A DNA stretch of 12,705 bases from 1-14-0-10-45-29 sp964532715 (GTDB lineage: Archaea; Micrarchaeota; Micrarchaeia; Anstonellales; Anstonellaceae), in assembly GCA_964532715.1 (NCBI GenBank), contig CAZHIX010000036.1, forward strand, positions 1-12,705, read 5' to 3'. Shown here in pieces: positions 1-5,574 of this stretch. The notes beneath the pieces were generated by a model that saw only the letters and a program-made list of their open reading frames with translations, was not told where the DNA came from and did not search any database. The position numbers and the translations under genes are program-made. The stretch's first letter is position 1. Each line of letters begins with the position of its first letter.

Positions 1-314
1 TAGGTGGATGGGCAGGCGGTTGGAATGATCCAAAAGTTCAAGGCATATTTATCAGTACCAACGATTTGCGTTCCAGAATAGATTACCACTATTACTCAGA
101 ATATAGTGGATATGGTTGTATAGGACCACAATACTTAGGTATGCCAGGCTGTCGCTCACAAGATATGTGTAGCATTTCAAATACAAACGCAAAATTATTT
201 GGCGCTGGTTGGTTTTCAATTACAAATAAAGAGACCGAGGATCCAGCTAAGGATTATGCACTAGATGAACTTGCAAAATACACGAGTGGAAGCGGTGAAT
301 CATCATGCAGATAA
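1..314 (+). CDS. C-terminal end of a secreted-type protein (5' partial)
   Basis: The reading frame is open from base 3 (codons start there) to TAA at 312-314, so this is the last ~103 residues of a gene that begins outside the window. The visible part is rich in Gly, Tyr, Trp, Ser and Asn and has four cysteines, in the contexts YGCIG, PGCRS, DMCSI and SSCR. This suggests a disulfide-bearing extracellular protein. There is no membrane segment in the visible part. A TTG at 66 could be read as a start, but the frame is equally protein-like upstream of it (GGWAGGWNDPKVQGIFIS), so I treat the gene as truncated by the window edge. Its end overlaps the next gene by 10 bases and contains that gene's ribosome binding site, so the two are co-transcribed. 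I do not recognise the family. It could be a surface protein working with the pilin-like genes downstream. Confidence 0.75.
   Translation, partial: GGWAGGWNDPKVQGIFISTNDLRSRIDYHYYSEYSGYGCIGPQYLGMPGCRSQDMCSISNTNAKLFGAGWFSITNKETEDPAKDYALDELAKYTSGSGESSCR
294..298 (+). promoter_or_regulatory. Shine-Dalgarno site of first pilin-like gene
   Basis: GGTGA lies 6 bases before ATG 305, inside the last codons of the upstream gene. It complements the usual archaeal 16S rRNA 3' end (AUCACCUCC). It supports the start at 305 and translational coupling. Confidence 0.6.
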
Positions 315-859
315 AGACAAAAAAGGCACAGCAAGCAATAGAAGCACTAATGATTTTCTCAGTTTCACTGCTGTTTATGATTCCACTCATATTGATATTT
401 TATTCATCAACAAATTTGAGAGCAGAGACGCTAAACTCATATGAATCAAAAGCATTTTTACAACAGTTAAGTGATTCTGCAGGAGAAGTTTGGTATGAAG
501 GCGCAGGTGCAAGAAAAACGATTTTTGTAAATTATCCAACAGATATGTATAACATAAGTCTAAGTGGAGATTCTATTCTTTGTATACCCACAGCAACAGG
601 GATGGCATGCGACCCCGCAATAAAAAAATTAGGACGTGAAATATCAATTGATATAGAACCTAGCTCAGGTACAAAATCTAAAATGGTCATAATGACACCG
701 GCACCACTAAAAAATAATTACACACACGATTCTCAAAGATTAGATTGGATAAATACAAATGATAAGATAAATTCAGGACTTGTCGTATTGATACTAAAAA
801 ATGTTGAGGGGAAATATGTTAATGTTGTGAGGTATAGTCCTCAAGTACCGGATTATTGA
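305..859 (+). CDS. Pilin-like protein with class III signal peptide (1)
   Basis: The 184-residue protein starts with a short basic leader, then KKA-QQAIEALM and a hydrophobic helix at about residues 14-33. This is the archaeal class III (type IV pilin-like) signal: a prepilin peptidase of the EppA/PibD type would cut between A8 and Q9, leaving Glu at mature position 5. The helix stays as the assembly or anchoring segment. The rest (about 150 residues) looks like a beta-rich outside domain with two cysteines (ILCIP and MACDP), which could pair. The start at ATG 305 has GGTGA 6 bases upstream and overlaps the preceding gene. It is the first of three pilin-like genes in a row. The exact family is not recognisable; it is probably a minor pilin or surface-structure subunit. 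Confidence 0.8.
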   Translation: MQIKTKKAQQAIEALMIFSVSLLFMIPLILIFYSSTNLRAETLNSYESKAFLQQLSDSAGEVWYEGAGARKTIFVNYPTDMYNISLSGDSILCIPTATGMACDPAIKKLGREISIDIEPSSGTKSKMVIMTPAPLKNNYTHDSQRLDWINTNDKINSGLVVLILKNVEGKYVNVVRYSPQVPDY

Positions 860-891
860 GGATTAGCACATGTGCATAAATTGTGATAAGA

Positions 892-1416
892 ATGAAAAAT
901 AAGAGAATAAAAAAGGCTCAATTGTCCATGGAAGTAATGGTTTACATGGGTTTTTTTATGCTAATGTCGGCGTTTGTGATAATGTTCTTACTTTCAGAAT
1001 TTAATTCAGATATAAATAGACGTGAATACATGCTTGCAGGTCAAACTGCAGGACAAATAGATGATAATGTTCAATTTGTAATGATGGCAGGCCCGGGATT
1101 TTGGGCAAACTTTTCAATACCAACAAAAATACTTTCAAACAATTACAAGGTTAGATTTGTGAGTTCGGGCTGGCTTTATGTAGATGTGTTTGATTGGGAC
1201 ACAAAAAACAGGGGAGATTTAGCAATATTTTATCCGACTGCACTTTCAAATATACGCCCGGGTTGGGATGCATCTGAGGGTCTTGTAAATTCATATAGTA
1301 CATATATTGATTCAGATGGTTTACTGCGTCATGAGGTTGTGATTGACGCTTCAAAAGGTTGGATTTTTTTAAACCACACTCAAAATTTAAGTGGTTCGTA
1401 TATATTGGTGAAATAG
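892..1416 (+). CDS. Pilin-like protein with class III signal peptide (2)
   Basis: The 174-residue protein has leader MKNKRIKKA, then QLSMEVM and a hydrophobic segment at about residues 15-38. Expected prepilin peptidase cleavage is A9/Q10, leaving Glu14 at mature position 5, the classic class III pattern. The outer domain has no cysteines and is aromatic-rich (FDWDTKN, GWIFLNHT), as in small beta-sandwich pilin heads. I chose ATG 892 over GTG 883: the GTG is part of the TGTGA ribosome binding site that sits 5 bases before ATG 892. The gene follows the first pilin-like gene after 32 bases, and its TAG stop directly abuts the ATG of the third. Probable minor pilin or surface-filament subunit; the partner machinery is not in the window. 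Confidence 0.8.
   Translation: MKNKRIKKAQLSMEVMVYMGFFMLMSAFVIMFLLSEFNSDINRREYMLAGQTAGQIDDNVQFVMMAGPGFWANFSIPTKILSNNYKVRFVSSGWLYVDVFDWDTKNRGDLAIFYPTALSNIRPGWDASEGLVNSYSTYIDSDGLLRHEVVIDASKGWIFLNHTQNLSGSYILVK
1407..1411 (+). promoter_or_regulatory. Shine-Dalgarno site of third pilin-like gene
   Basis: GGTGA lies 5 bases before ATG 1417, within the last codons of the preceding gene. It is the clearest plus-strand example of the GGTGA-N5-ATG arrangement used throughout this window. Confidence 0.65.
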
Positions 1417-2028
1417 ATGAAATCAAAAAAAGGTCAATATTTTTCGTTTGATGCAATTGTTTCAGTAGTCATATTCGTGATGGCGATAACTATTCTTTTG
1501 AGTCATTGGTATTCTCTAAAAACAAAAATGAATGAACAAACTACATATCTACAAGATGAGGCATTGAGGATATCAGAGATTCTTTTGGGTCCTGGAGATT
1601 TTAATGTAGTTGATCCAACAATTACAACAAGAAATTTTACATGGTATGAAAAACCACTATATGCAAAACGTGCTGGGTTTGGTAAAAATGGTTCGTTTGC
1701 AGGGGATTTGGCAACAAATAGTCTAACTGATCTGACCTACGTGAATCTTGCATATATGTATGATTATTTGGATCTGAGTAAGAATTACAATGATTCAAGA
1801 CTTCTCTTGGCTACTGCCACGCATTATTATGCGGTCTTTAATCTAAGTGCAATTAATGGAGCATCAATGAGTAAGGTTGATTGGGAGATAGGCTACAAAC
1901 CACCATCAGAATCAGTTGAAAAAGTCATCATCACTCGCCCAGTATATTCCAAAAGAACACTTGGAATTATTGACGATTATGTAGGCACAATGACATTATA
2001 CATTTGGACAAATAGCACTCGCAGTTAA
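1417..2028 (+). CDS. Pilin-like protein with variant class III signal (3)
   Basis: The 203-residue protein starts MKSKKG-QYFSFDAIVS, followed by a hydrophobic segment at about residues 13-29. Leader and helix resemble a class III signal, but if the peptidase cuts G6/Q7 the acidic residue is Asp at mature position 6 instead of Glu at 5. The outer domain has no cysteines and is rich in Tyr and Asn. Start ATG 1417 is firm: GGTGA at 1407-1411 ends 5 bases before it, and the previous gene's TAG sits directly in front. The stop TAA overlaps the stop of the convergent RPA-like gene in the 4-base palindrome TTAA. It is likely a subunit of the same surface structure as its two neighbours. Confidence 0.75.
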   Translation: MKSKKGQYFSFDAIVSVVIFVMAITILLSHWYSLKTKMNEQTTYLQDEALRISEILLGPGDFNVVDPTITTRNFTWYEKPLYAKRAGFGKNGSFAGDLATNSLTDLTYVNLAYMYDYLDLSKNYNDSRLLLATATHYYAVFNLSAINGASMSKVDWEIGYKPPSESVEKVIITRPVYSKRTLGIIDDYVGTMTLYIWTNSTRS

Positions 2029-3002
2029 TTATCTTTTTCTTCCCAATCGGCAGGAAGTTTTTTTCCAATTATTTCACTTTTTTTAAGTTGAATTGCAGTT
2101 TTTGGATTTATCCCATCAGGAATTTTATTTATTCCAAATTTATATGCCACATTTTGCAAATCGCTTATTTCAATATTTTTTTGTCCATAGTGAATAATCA
2201 CTTTATCATCAAGAACATCAATTGCATCTATTATTGGTCGCACTAATGCATCTTTTTCAAAAACAAGACGAGAGTTTTTTGTTATATGAATTTCTGAATT
2301 TCGTCTAACACCATTTTCAATTTCAACTTTTGTTTTAACTTTTAAGTGTTTGGCTATTGAAGGACTATTCCAAAAAACAACTCTTGAACGTCCGCTTTCA
2401 TCTTCAATTTCAAATGAAGTTGCAATTTGCGTTTGCAGATTATTATTTGCAAGTGTCGTTTGATTAGATTTATATGTAAACTCAACACCTGCGCTTACAA
2501 CTGTTCCCTCGTAATTTGCAATCAGCTGTTTTGTATCTGAGATTTTTGCTCTAACACCTTTTTTTAATCGTTTGATTGTTGCATTTGGATTTGTATAAAA
2601 TTCACCTAATCTAAATTTGAGTGGCCCAATTTCAATTATATCGTGAACTAAAACACACTTATCAATTTCATCTGCAGTTTGATTATAGACGACTATAGTT
2701 GCACTTGCACTTTCATCTTCTACTTCTATTCGCTGTGTTCTAAATTGTTGAATACCCCGAGAATAAATTTGAGGCACATATACTTTTTTCACTCGCACGT
2801 GCAATGTTGAGGGCGAACCTCTTAATTTTGCTTGTTCTATTGTCCAAATTTTGTTCTCAACACCAAATTTCTCAAGTGCAACAAGATATTGCGCAGACTC
2901 CAAAGTAATAAGATGATGATATTGCTCAATTTTTTTATTAACAGTTAATTCAAGCTCTTCTTTTGGAATCTGAGCTTTTAGCTGATCAAACAAATCTTGC
3001 AT
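2025..3002 (-). CDS. RPA-like single-stranded DNA-binding OB-fold protein
   Basis: The 325-residue protein has an N-terminal helical part (1-55) and two OB-fold segments, about 64-145 and 160-250. Each carries the signature strand of archaeal RPA: EVEDESASATIVVYN in the first and EIEDESGRSRVVFWN in the second. A C-terminal region (255-325) follows, ending in a charged tail. No CxxC zinc finger is present, unlike the large euryarchaeal RPA subunit. The role inferred from the family is binding and protecting single-stranded DNA in replication and repair. The start ATG 3002 has no Shine-Dalgarno site, but an AT-rich TATA-like box is centred about 26 bases upstream, which fits a leaderless mRNA. 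It lies 53 bases after the DHH gene on the same strand. The end overlaps the convergent pilin-like gene by 4 bases. The exact RPA class is uncertain. Confidence 0.8.
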   Translation of the reverse strand: MQDLFDQLKAQIPKEELELTVNKKIEQYHHLITLESAQYLVALEKFGVENKIWTIEQAKLRGSPSTLHVRVKKVYVPQIYSRGIQQFRTQRIEVEDESASATIVVYNQTADEIDKCVLVHDIIEIGPLKFRLGEFYTNPNATIKRLKKGVRAKISDTKQLIANYEGTVVSAGVEFTYKSNQTTLANNNLQTQIATSFEIEDESGRSRVVFWNSPSIAKHLKVKTKVEIENGVRRNSEIHITKNSRLVFEKDALVRPIIDAIDVLDDKVIIHYGQKNIEISDLQNVAYKFGINKIPDGINPKTAIQLKKSEIIGKKLPADWEEKDN

Positions 3003-3022
3003 TTTTATCTATAGGGATGTGA

Positions 3023-3033
3023 TATTTTTATTT
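3023..3033 (-). promoter_or_regulatory. TATA-like box of the RPA gene
   Basis: On the minus strand this reads AAATAAAAATA, centred about 26 bases before ATG 3002. That is the usual archaeal distance from TATA box to transcription start, so transcription would begin at or next to the ATG. There is no GGTGA-like site here. Confidence 0.4.
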
Positions 3034-3050
3034 GTGATGCACAATATTGC

Positions 3051-3055
3051 AAAAA
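3051..3055 (-). terminator. Oligo-T tract after the DHH gene
   Basis: Five T residues on the minus strand directly follow the DHH stop codon. Archaeal RNA polymerase ends at short T runs. It is a weak candidate, but it agrees with a separate promoter for the RPA gene. Confidence 0.3.
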
Positions 3056-4033
3056 TCAGATCTTAATTCTTGCAAGTCTTTGAGCAAAAAAAAGACTTTG
3101 TGATAAAATAAGCGCATCAGTTATGTTCTGAGGTAAATTTCCACTTGCCCCACTTGCACATGGATGGCCACCGCCACTACCTCCAAGAACTTTGCCAACT
3201 TCCTGCATTATAAGAGATAAATCCACATAACAAGTATGCCTTCTTCTCATTCTTGCACAAATTGTACACTTTGATTTTGAGGCTGATGCGACAAATGCGC
3301 AGTCTGCACCGGCTTTTAGAAAAATATCTGCAATTTGTGACTCGTTTGATGCAGCTTGTGCAGTGGCACAAATAAATCCGCCATTGTGAACAAAACTTAT
3401 ATTTCTCAATCCTTCTAAAACTCTAAGTCGTGTTTGTATGCTTGCATGCGAATGAAGCATCCGTTCTAATTCGCCATAGTCTTTAGCATATATTTTCAAA
3501 AGTTTTGATGCTTGTAAAAAAGTATTTGAATCTGAATTTGAAAAGCCGGCACTATCACAAATCATTGCCAATAGTAAAATTTTTGCCTGTTGGGTGGTTG
3601 GCTGTTTTATCAATTGAGATATCATTTGAGCAACTGATGAACTTTGTGGATTTATCCACTCGTATTTTGCATTTATTGAATTTGCACTTTTTGCATGATG
3701 GTCTATTAATATGTGTATTTTATTCTCGTATTTTGATATTTTTGGTAGAAGAATTTTTTCATTACAGTCCAAAACAATTATTTTTGCATTTGGATATTGA
3801 GTTGTTGCCTGATCAAATTTGTGCATTTTTGATATTTCAAAAAGTCGTTTTGCTTGTGAGTTTGCGCTATCTTGTAGTGCAACAATTGATTTGTTGCCAA
3901 GATATTGAGATAATACGATTGCAGATGCACAAGAATCAACATCTGCTAAAGAGTGAAATGTAATGATGCATCGTTTATTTTTTAGTGATTTGACTTCGCG
4001 CACAAGACTTCTTGGAGGATTTAGAGAATACAT
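3056..4033 (-). CDS. DHH/DHHA1 family phosphoesterase (NrnA/RecJ-like)
   Basis: The 325-residue protein shows all the metal-binding motifs of the DHH superfamily: HSLADVD (H27, D31, D33), LDCN (D89), IDHH (D111-H113) and CDSAGF (D160). Near the C-terminus lies the DHHA1 substrate motif GGGHPCASGA (G287-H290). The core therefore looks intact, and it would be a Mn-dependent exonuclease or oligonucleotide/pAp phosphatase. The length fits the NrnA-like group better than longer archaeal RecJ/GAN proteins, but substrate cannot be told from sequence. The start ATG 4033 has TTATAAAT centred about 25 bases upstream and no Shine-Dalgarno site, suggesting a leaderless message. It lies between prefoldin beta and the RPA-like gene, all on one strand, which hints at work on single-stranded nucleic acid. 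Confidence 0.87.
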   Translation of the reverse strand: MYSLNPPRSLVREVKSLKNKRCIITFHSLADVDSCASAIVLSQYLGNKSIVALQDSANSQAKRLFEISKMHKFDQATTQYPNAKIIVLDCNEKILLPKISKYENKIHILIDHHAKSANSINAKYEWINPQSSSVAQMISQLIKQPTTQQAKILLLAMICDSAGFSNSDSNTFLQASKLLKIYAKDYGELERMLHSHASIQTRLRVLEGLRNISFVHNGGFICATAQAASNESQIADIFLKAGADCAFVASASKSKCTICARMRRRHTCYVDLSLIMQEVGKVLGGSGGGHPCASGASGNLPQNITDALILSQSLFFAQRLARIKI

Positions 4034-4053
4034 GATGCAATTTTACAAACACG

Positions 4054-4061
4054 ATTTATAA
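4054..4061 (-). promoter_or_regulatory. TATA box of the DHH gene
   Basis: TTATAAAT on the minus strand is centred about 25 bases before ATG 4033, in a 57-base gap that follows an oligo-T tract. The spacing puts the transcription start at the ATG, so translation is probably leaderless. Confidence 0.5.
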
Positions 4062-4074
4062 GATATTACTTTTG

Positions 4075-4080
4075 AAAAAA
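4075..4080 (-). terminator. Oligo-T terminator after prefoldin beta
   Basis: Six T residues in a row on the minus strand begin 10 bases after the prefoldin beta stop and precede the DHH TATA box. This fits an intrinsic archaeal terminator closing the operon. Confidence 0.45.
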
Positions 4081-4090
4081 CATTATTAGC

Positions 4091-4450
4091 TCAACTACTT
4101 GGTTGAGTGGTTGCTTTTTCAAGTTTTTTTCTCATGTCCTCAAGTTTTTCACGTGTTGAATCTTCTTGTTTTTTCATTGTTTTTTCTCTTAATTCAAAAA
4201 GTTCAAGTCTGTCATCTACTTCTTTGTTCGCATCTTTTTTTTGTGTTTGAACCAGTAAATTTCCAACAGCTTTGAATATTGTCGTGTCATCTTTTGATTT
4301 TTTTAGATAATCAGACGCCTGTTTTAATTCCTCAATTTGCATAATTACTTGCTGACGCTGAGTAGCTATAGTTGAGAGTTGACGATAAGTTTTTTGAAAT
4401 TCTTCAACCTCTGCTTGAAGATCTTTTGGATTTCTAAGTGGTTCTACCAT
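4091..4450 (-). CDS. pfdB: Prefoldin subunit beta
   Basis: The 119-residue protein is almost all helix and strongly coiled-coil: an N-terminal helix (about 8-50), a central hairpin with FKAVGNLLVQTQKKD (typical of beta prefoldins), and a C-terminal helix to about 112 rich in Glu and Lys. Prefoldin beta forms the hexameric jellyfish-shaped chaperone (two alpha, four beta) that passes unfolded proteins to the thermosome. I chose ATG 4450 over GTG 4459, because the GTG lies within AGGTGA, the ribosome binding site 5 bases before the ATG. It follows Pcc1 after 31 bases, as in many archaea, and ends this part of the superoperon. The length is normal for the family. Confidence 0.92.
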   Translation of the reverse strand: MVEPLRNPKDLQAEVEEFQKTYRQLSTIATQRQQVIMQIEELKQASDYLKKSKDDTTIFKAVGNLLVQTQKKDANKEVDDRLELFELREKTMKKQEDSTREKLEDMRKKLEKATTQPSS

Positions 4451-4481
4451 ATTTTTCACCTATTCATGTATATTCATATAA

Positions 4482-4724
4482 TCATTTAATAGTGTTATCA
4501 ATTTGCACAAGCATATCCAAAAGTCGTTTTGCCCCAAAATACGAAGCTTTTTGCTTTGATGGATTCTCGTCTTTCAAATTGATACAGATAGTGTTTGGGT
4601 CATTTTTTTTAATGTATATTTTAACATTTGTTTCTCCTATTGAACTTATACTTTTTTGCAGTATGTAAACGGCATGATTTGCACCGATTTGAGTATGAAA
4701 TGTTTTTTCTAATCTTTGATACAA
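4482..4724 (-). CDS. pcc1: KEOPS complex subunit Pcc1
   Basis: The 80-residue protein fits Pcc1 in length and pattern: an N-terminal strand, a helix, two strands (NVKIYIKK and TICINLK) and a C-terminal helix. Pcc1 dimerises the KEOPS complex that, with Kae1, makes the t6A base in tRNAs reading ANN codons. Sequence similarity in this family is low, so the call rests partly on position between Brix and prefoldin beta, its usual place. The start is TTG 4724: GGTGG at 4730-4734 ends 5 bases before it, the same layout as in neighbouring genes. A GTG at 4733 would lie inside that site. The gene overlaps the Brix gene by 16 bases, so they are probably translationally coupled. Confidence 0.75.
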   Translation of the reverse strand: MYQRLEKTFHTQIGANHAVYILQKSISSIGETNVKIYIKKNDPNTICINLKDENPSKQKASYFGAKRLLDMLVQIDNTIK

Positions 4725-5233
4725 ACAAACCACCCATAATCAAATTTTGCAATATCGTCAGACGTTTGCGCGTTATTATCAGTTTGTATACTAAACGCAC
4801 TCTTTGTTGCCTGAACAATTATTTTTTGCATGCAATCAGAAGTATAGATATTATTTTTATAAGAATCGCAAATTTGAAGATATTGCACAATCTTTTTTGC
4901 ATGTGTTGATTTGGCAACCACTAAAAAAGGTGAGGAGTAAATAGAATTACATTTTTGAACTTGAATTAAATCACAATTTAGAGTTAGCGCTTCTTTACAC
5001 CAATTCCACCCAAGTTCATCTTTAATGTATTTTAGAGCACAGATTCCATCAATTTTTGGTCTTTTTGATAGCACAATAATTTGTGTGCAATCACTTTTTT
5101 GTACAAGTGCACATAACCTATCCAAAGCGCGCTTTGAACGAGAGATATATATTGCATTGATTATTTTTGCAAACTTGCAACCAAATTGCCTAAGAGATTT
5201 TGGCGCATTCTTTGAAGTGGTTATAAAAATCAT
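4709..5233 (-). CDS. Brix/Imp4-like ribosome biogenesis protein
   Basis: The 174-residue protein starts MIFITTSKNAPKSLRQFG, the typical opening of the archaeal single-domain Brix (Imp4-like) family, followed by AIYISRSKRALDRL and QIIVLSKRP, which match the first half of the domain. Brix proteins bind rRNA and help ribosome assembly. The second half is divergent and unusually rich in Cys and Lys for an intracellular protein, so the family call leans on the N-terminal half and on position between rpoP and pcc1. I chose ATG 5233, because the family begins close to ITTS; ATG 5272 would add 13 non-conserved residues and sits in a palindrome. No Shine-Dalgarno site precedes ATG 5233, but a TATA-like box is close by, so it may be leaderless and head its own operon with pcc1 and pfdB. 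Confidence 0.78.
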   Translation of the reverse strand: MIFITTSKNAPKSLRQFGCKFAKIINAIYISRSKRALDRLCALVQKSDCTQIIVLSKRPKIDGICALKYIKDELGWNWCKEALTLNCDLIQVQKCNSIYSSPFLVVAKSTHAKKIVQYLQICDSYKNNIYTSDCMQKIIVQATKSAFSIQTDNNAQTSDDIAKFDYGWFVCIKD

Positions 5234-5247
5234 TAAAATAAAATGTT

Positions 5248-5260
5248 TTTTTATATTAAA
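5248..5260 (-). promoter_or_regulatory. TATA-like box of the Brix-pcc1-pfdB unit
   Basis: The minus strand reads TTTAATATAAAAA about 20 bases before ATG 5233. It is slightly nearer than ideal for a leaderless start, yet it is the best promoter-like element in the ~200-base gap after rpoP. Confidence 0.35.
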
Positions 5261-5269
5261 AAACAGATG

Positions 5270-5290
5270 CATGACTCAAAAATAGTCATG
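5270..5290. repeat. Perfect 7-bp interrupted palindrome
   Basis: CATGACT and its reverse complement AGTCATG flank a 7-base spacer rich in A (plus strand). It lies just upstream of the TATA-like box of the Brix unit. It could be a regulator's operator or a small RNA hairpin. Confidence 0.55.
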
Positions 5291-5432
5291 AGTGGTGCAA
5301 AACAGCTTGACAATAAAACAAACCCAAACTTAACCCAAAAGCAAGTAAACTCAAAAGCAAGTTTTGTATGGTTGATTTTGTGCAATTCCTAATTAAACAG
5401 TTAAAACAAAACTCTTGAGCCACAGGTCTTAA
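5273..5432. other. Gene-free stretch between rpoP and Brix
   Basis: No convincing coding frame and no tRNA or CRISPR is visible. The plus strand has three copies of AACYCAAA (5321-5328, 5332-5339, 5348-5355), CAAAAGCAAGT twice (5336-5346, 5352-5362), a 21-base imperfect direct repeat and the palindrome listed separately. On the minus strand it is T-rich. It may be a terminator/promoter region or hold a small RNA. Confidence 0.5.
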
Positions 5433-5447
5433 TTAATCAGTTGAAAC
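5387..5447. repeat. 21-bp imperfect direct repeat, 40-bp period
   Basis: Bases 5387-5407 and 5427-5447 match at 18 of 21 positions, sharing TAATTAA and CAGTT in the same register. The second copy covers the end of rpoP and its stop codon, so the first resembles a partial duplication of that 3' end. Confidence 0.55.
5403..5411 (-). terminator. Candidate T-rich terminator after rpoP
   Basis: The minus strand reads TTTTGTTTT about 21 bases after the rpoP stop. This could end the psmA-rpoP transcript. Weak evidence. Confidence 0.3.
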
Positions 5448-5573
5448 TTCCTTTGCAATTGGCTGGCGCATTTTGTAGACCTGCCTACTTGCACAGTGAG
5501 GACAACGAGTGAATTTTGGTTCAAGTTCGGTTATTTCTTTTTTACATTTTGAGCAGACATACATATAACTCAT
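5433..5573 (-). CDS. rpoP: DNA-directed RNA polymerase subunit P (Rpo12)
   Basis: This 46-residue protein is a single zinc ribbon: CSKC at residues 7-10 and CPHC at 24-27, followed by the basic VYKMRQP segment typical of RpoP/Rpb12. It binds one zinc and joins the Rpo3-Rpo10-Rpo11 assembly platform of RNA polymerase. The length is normal for archaea (about 45-50). The start is ATG 5573, one base after the L37Ae stop. ATG 5564 (43 residues) is also possible, since GATGA ends 5 bases before it, matching the spacing in other genes here. All four zinc ligands are intact, unlike in the neighbouring L37Ae. It is the last gene before the gap that leads to Brix. Confidence 0.9.
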   Translation of the reverse strand: MSYMYVCSKCKKEITELEPKFTRCPHCASRQVYKMRQPIAKEVSTD

Positions 5574-5574
5574 C

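Noticed and set aside
66..314. TTG start at 66 giving an 82-residue protein
   Set aside because: The frame is open to the left edge and protein-like before 66, so this is the tail of a longer gene.
3505..3963. Plus-strand open frame opposite the DHH gene
   Set aside because: It lies wholly inside a gene with intact family motifs and encodes Leu/Phe-rich sequence typical of antisense frames.
3056..4033. Full-length archaeal RecJ/GAN nuclease
   Set aside because: The protein is shorter than usual GAN proteins, and substrate class cannot be told; kept as general DHH/DHHA1.
4628..4909. Plus-strand open frame opposite Brix and pcc1
   Set aside because: It is antisense to conserved genes, has no ribosome binding site and no recognisable motif.
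5270..5272. ATG 5272 as start of the Brix protein
   Set aside because: It adds 13 non-conserved residues, lies in a palindrome and would place the TATA-like box inside the gene.
5273..5432. tRNA or CRISPR array in the rpoP-Brix gap
   Set aside because: No T-loop or acceptor stem was found, and the repeats are too short and irregularly spaced for CRISPR.
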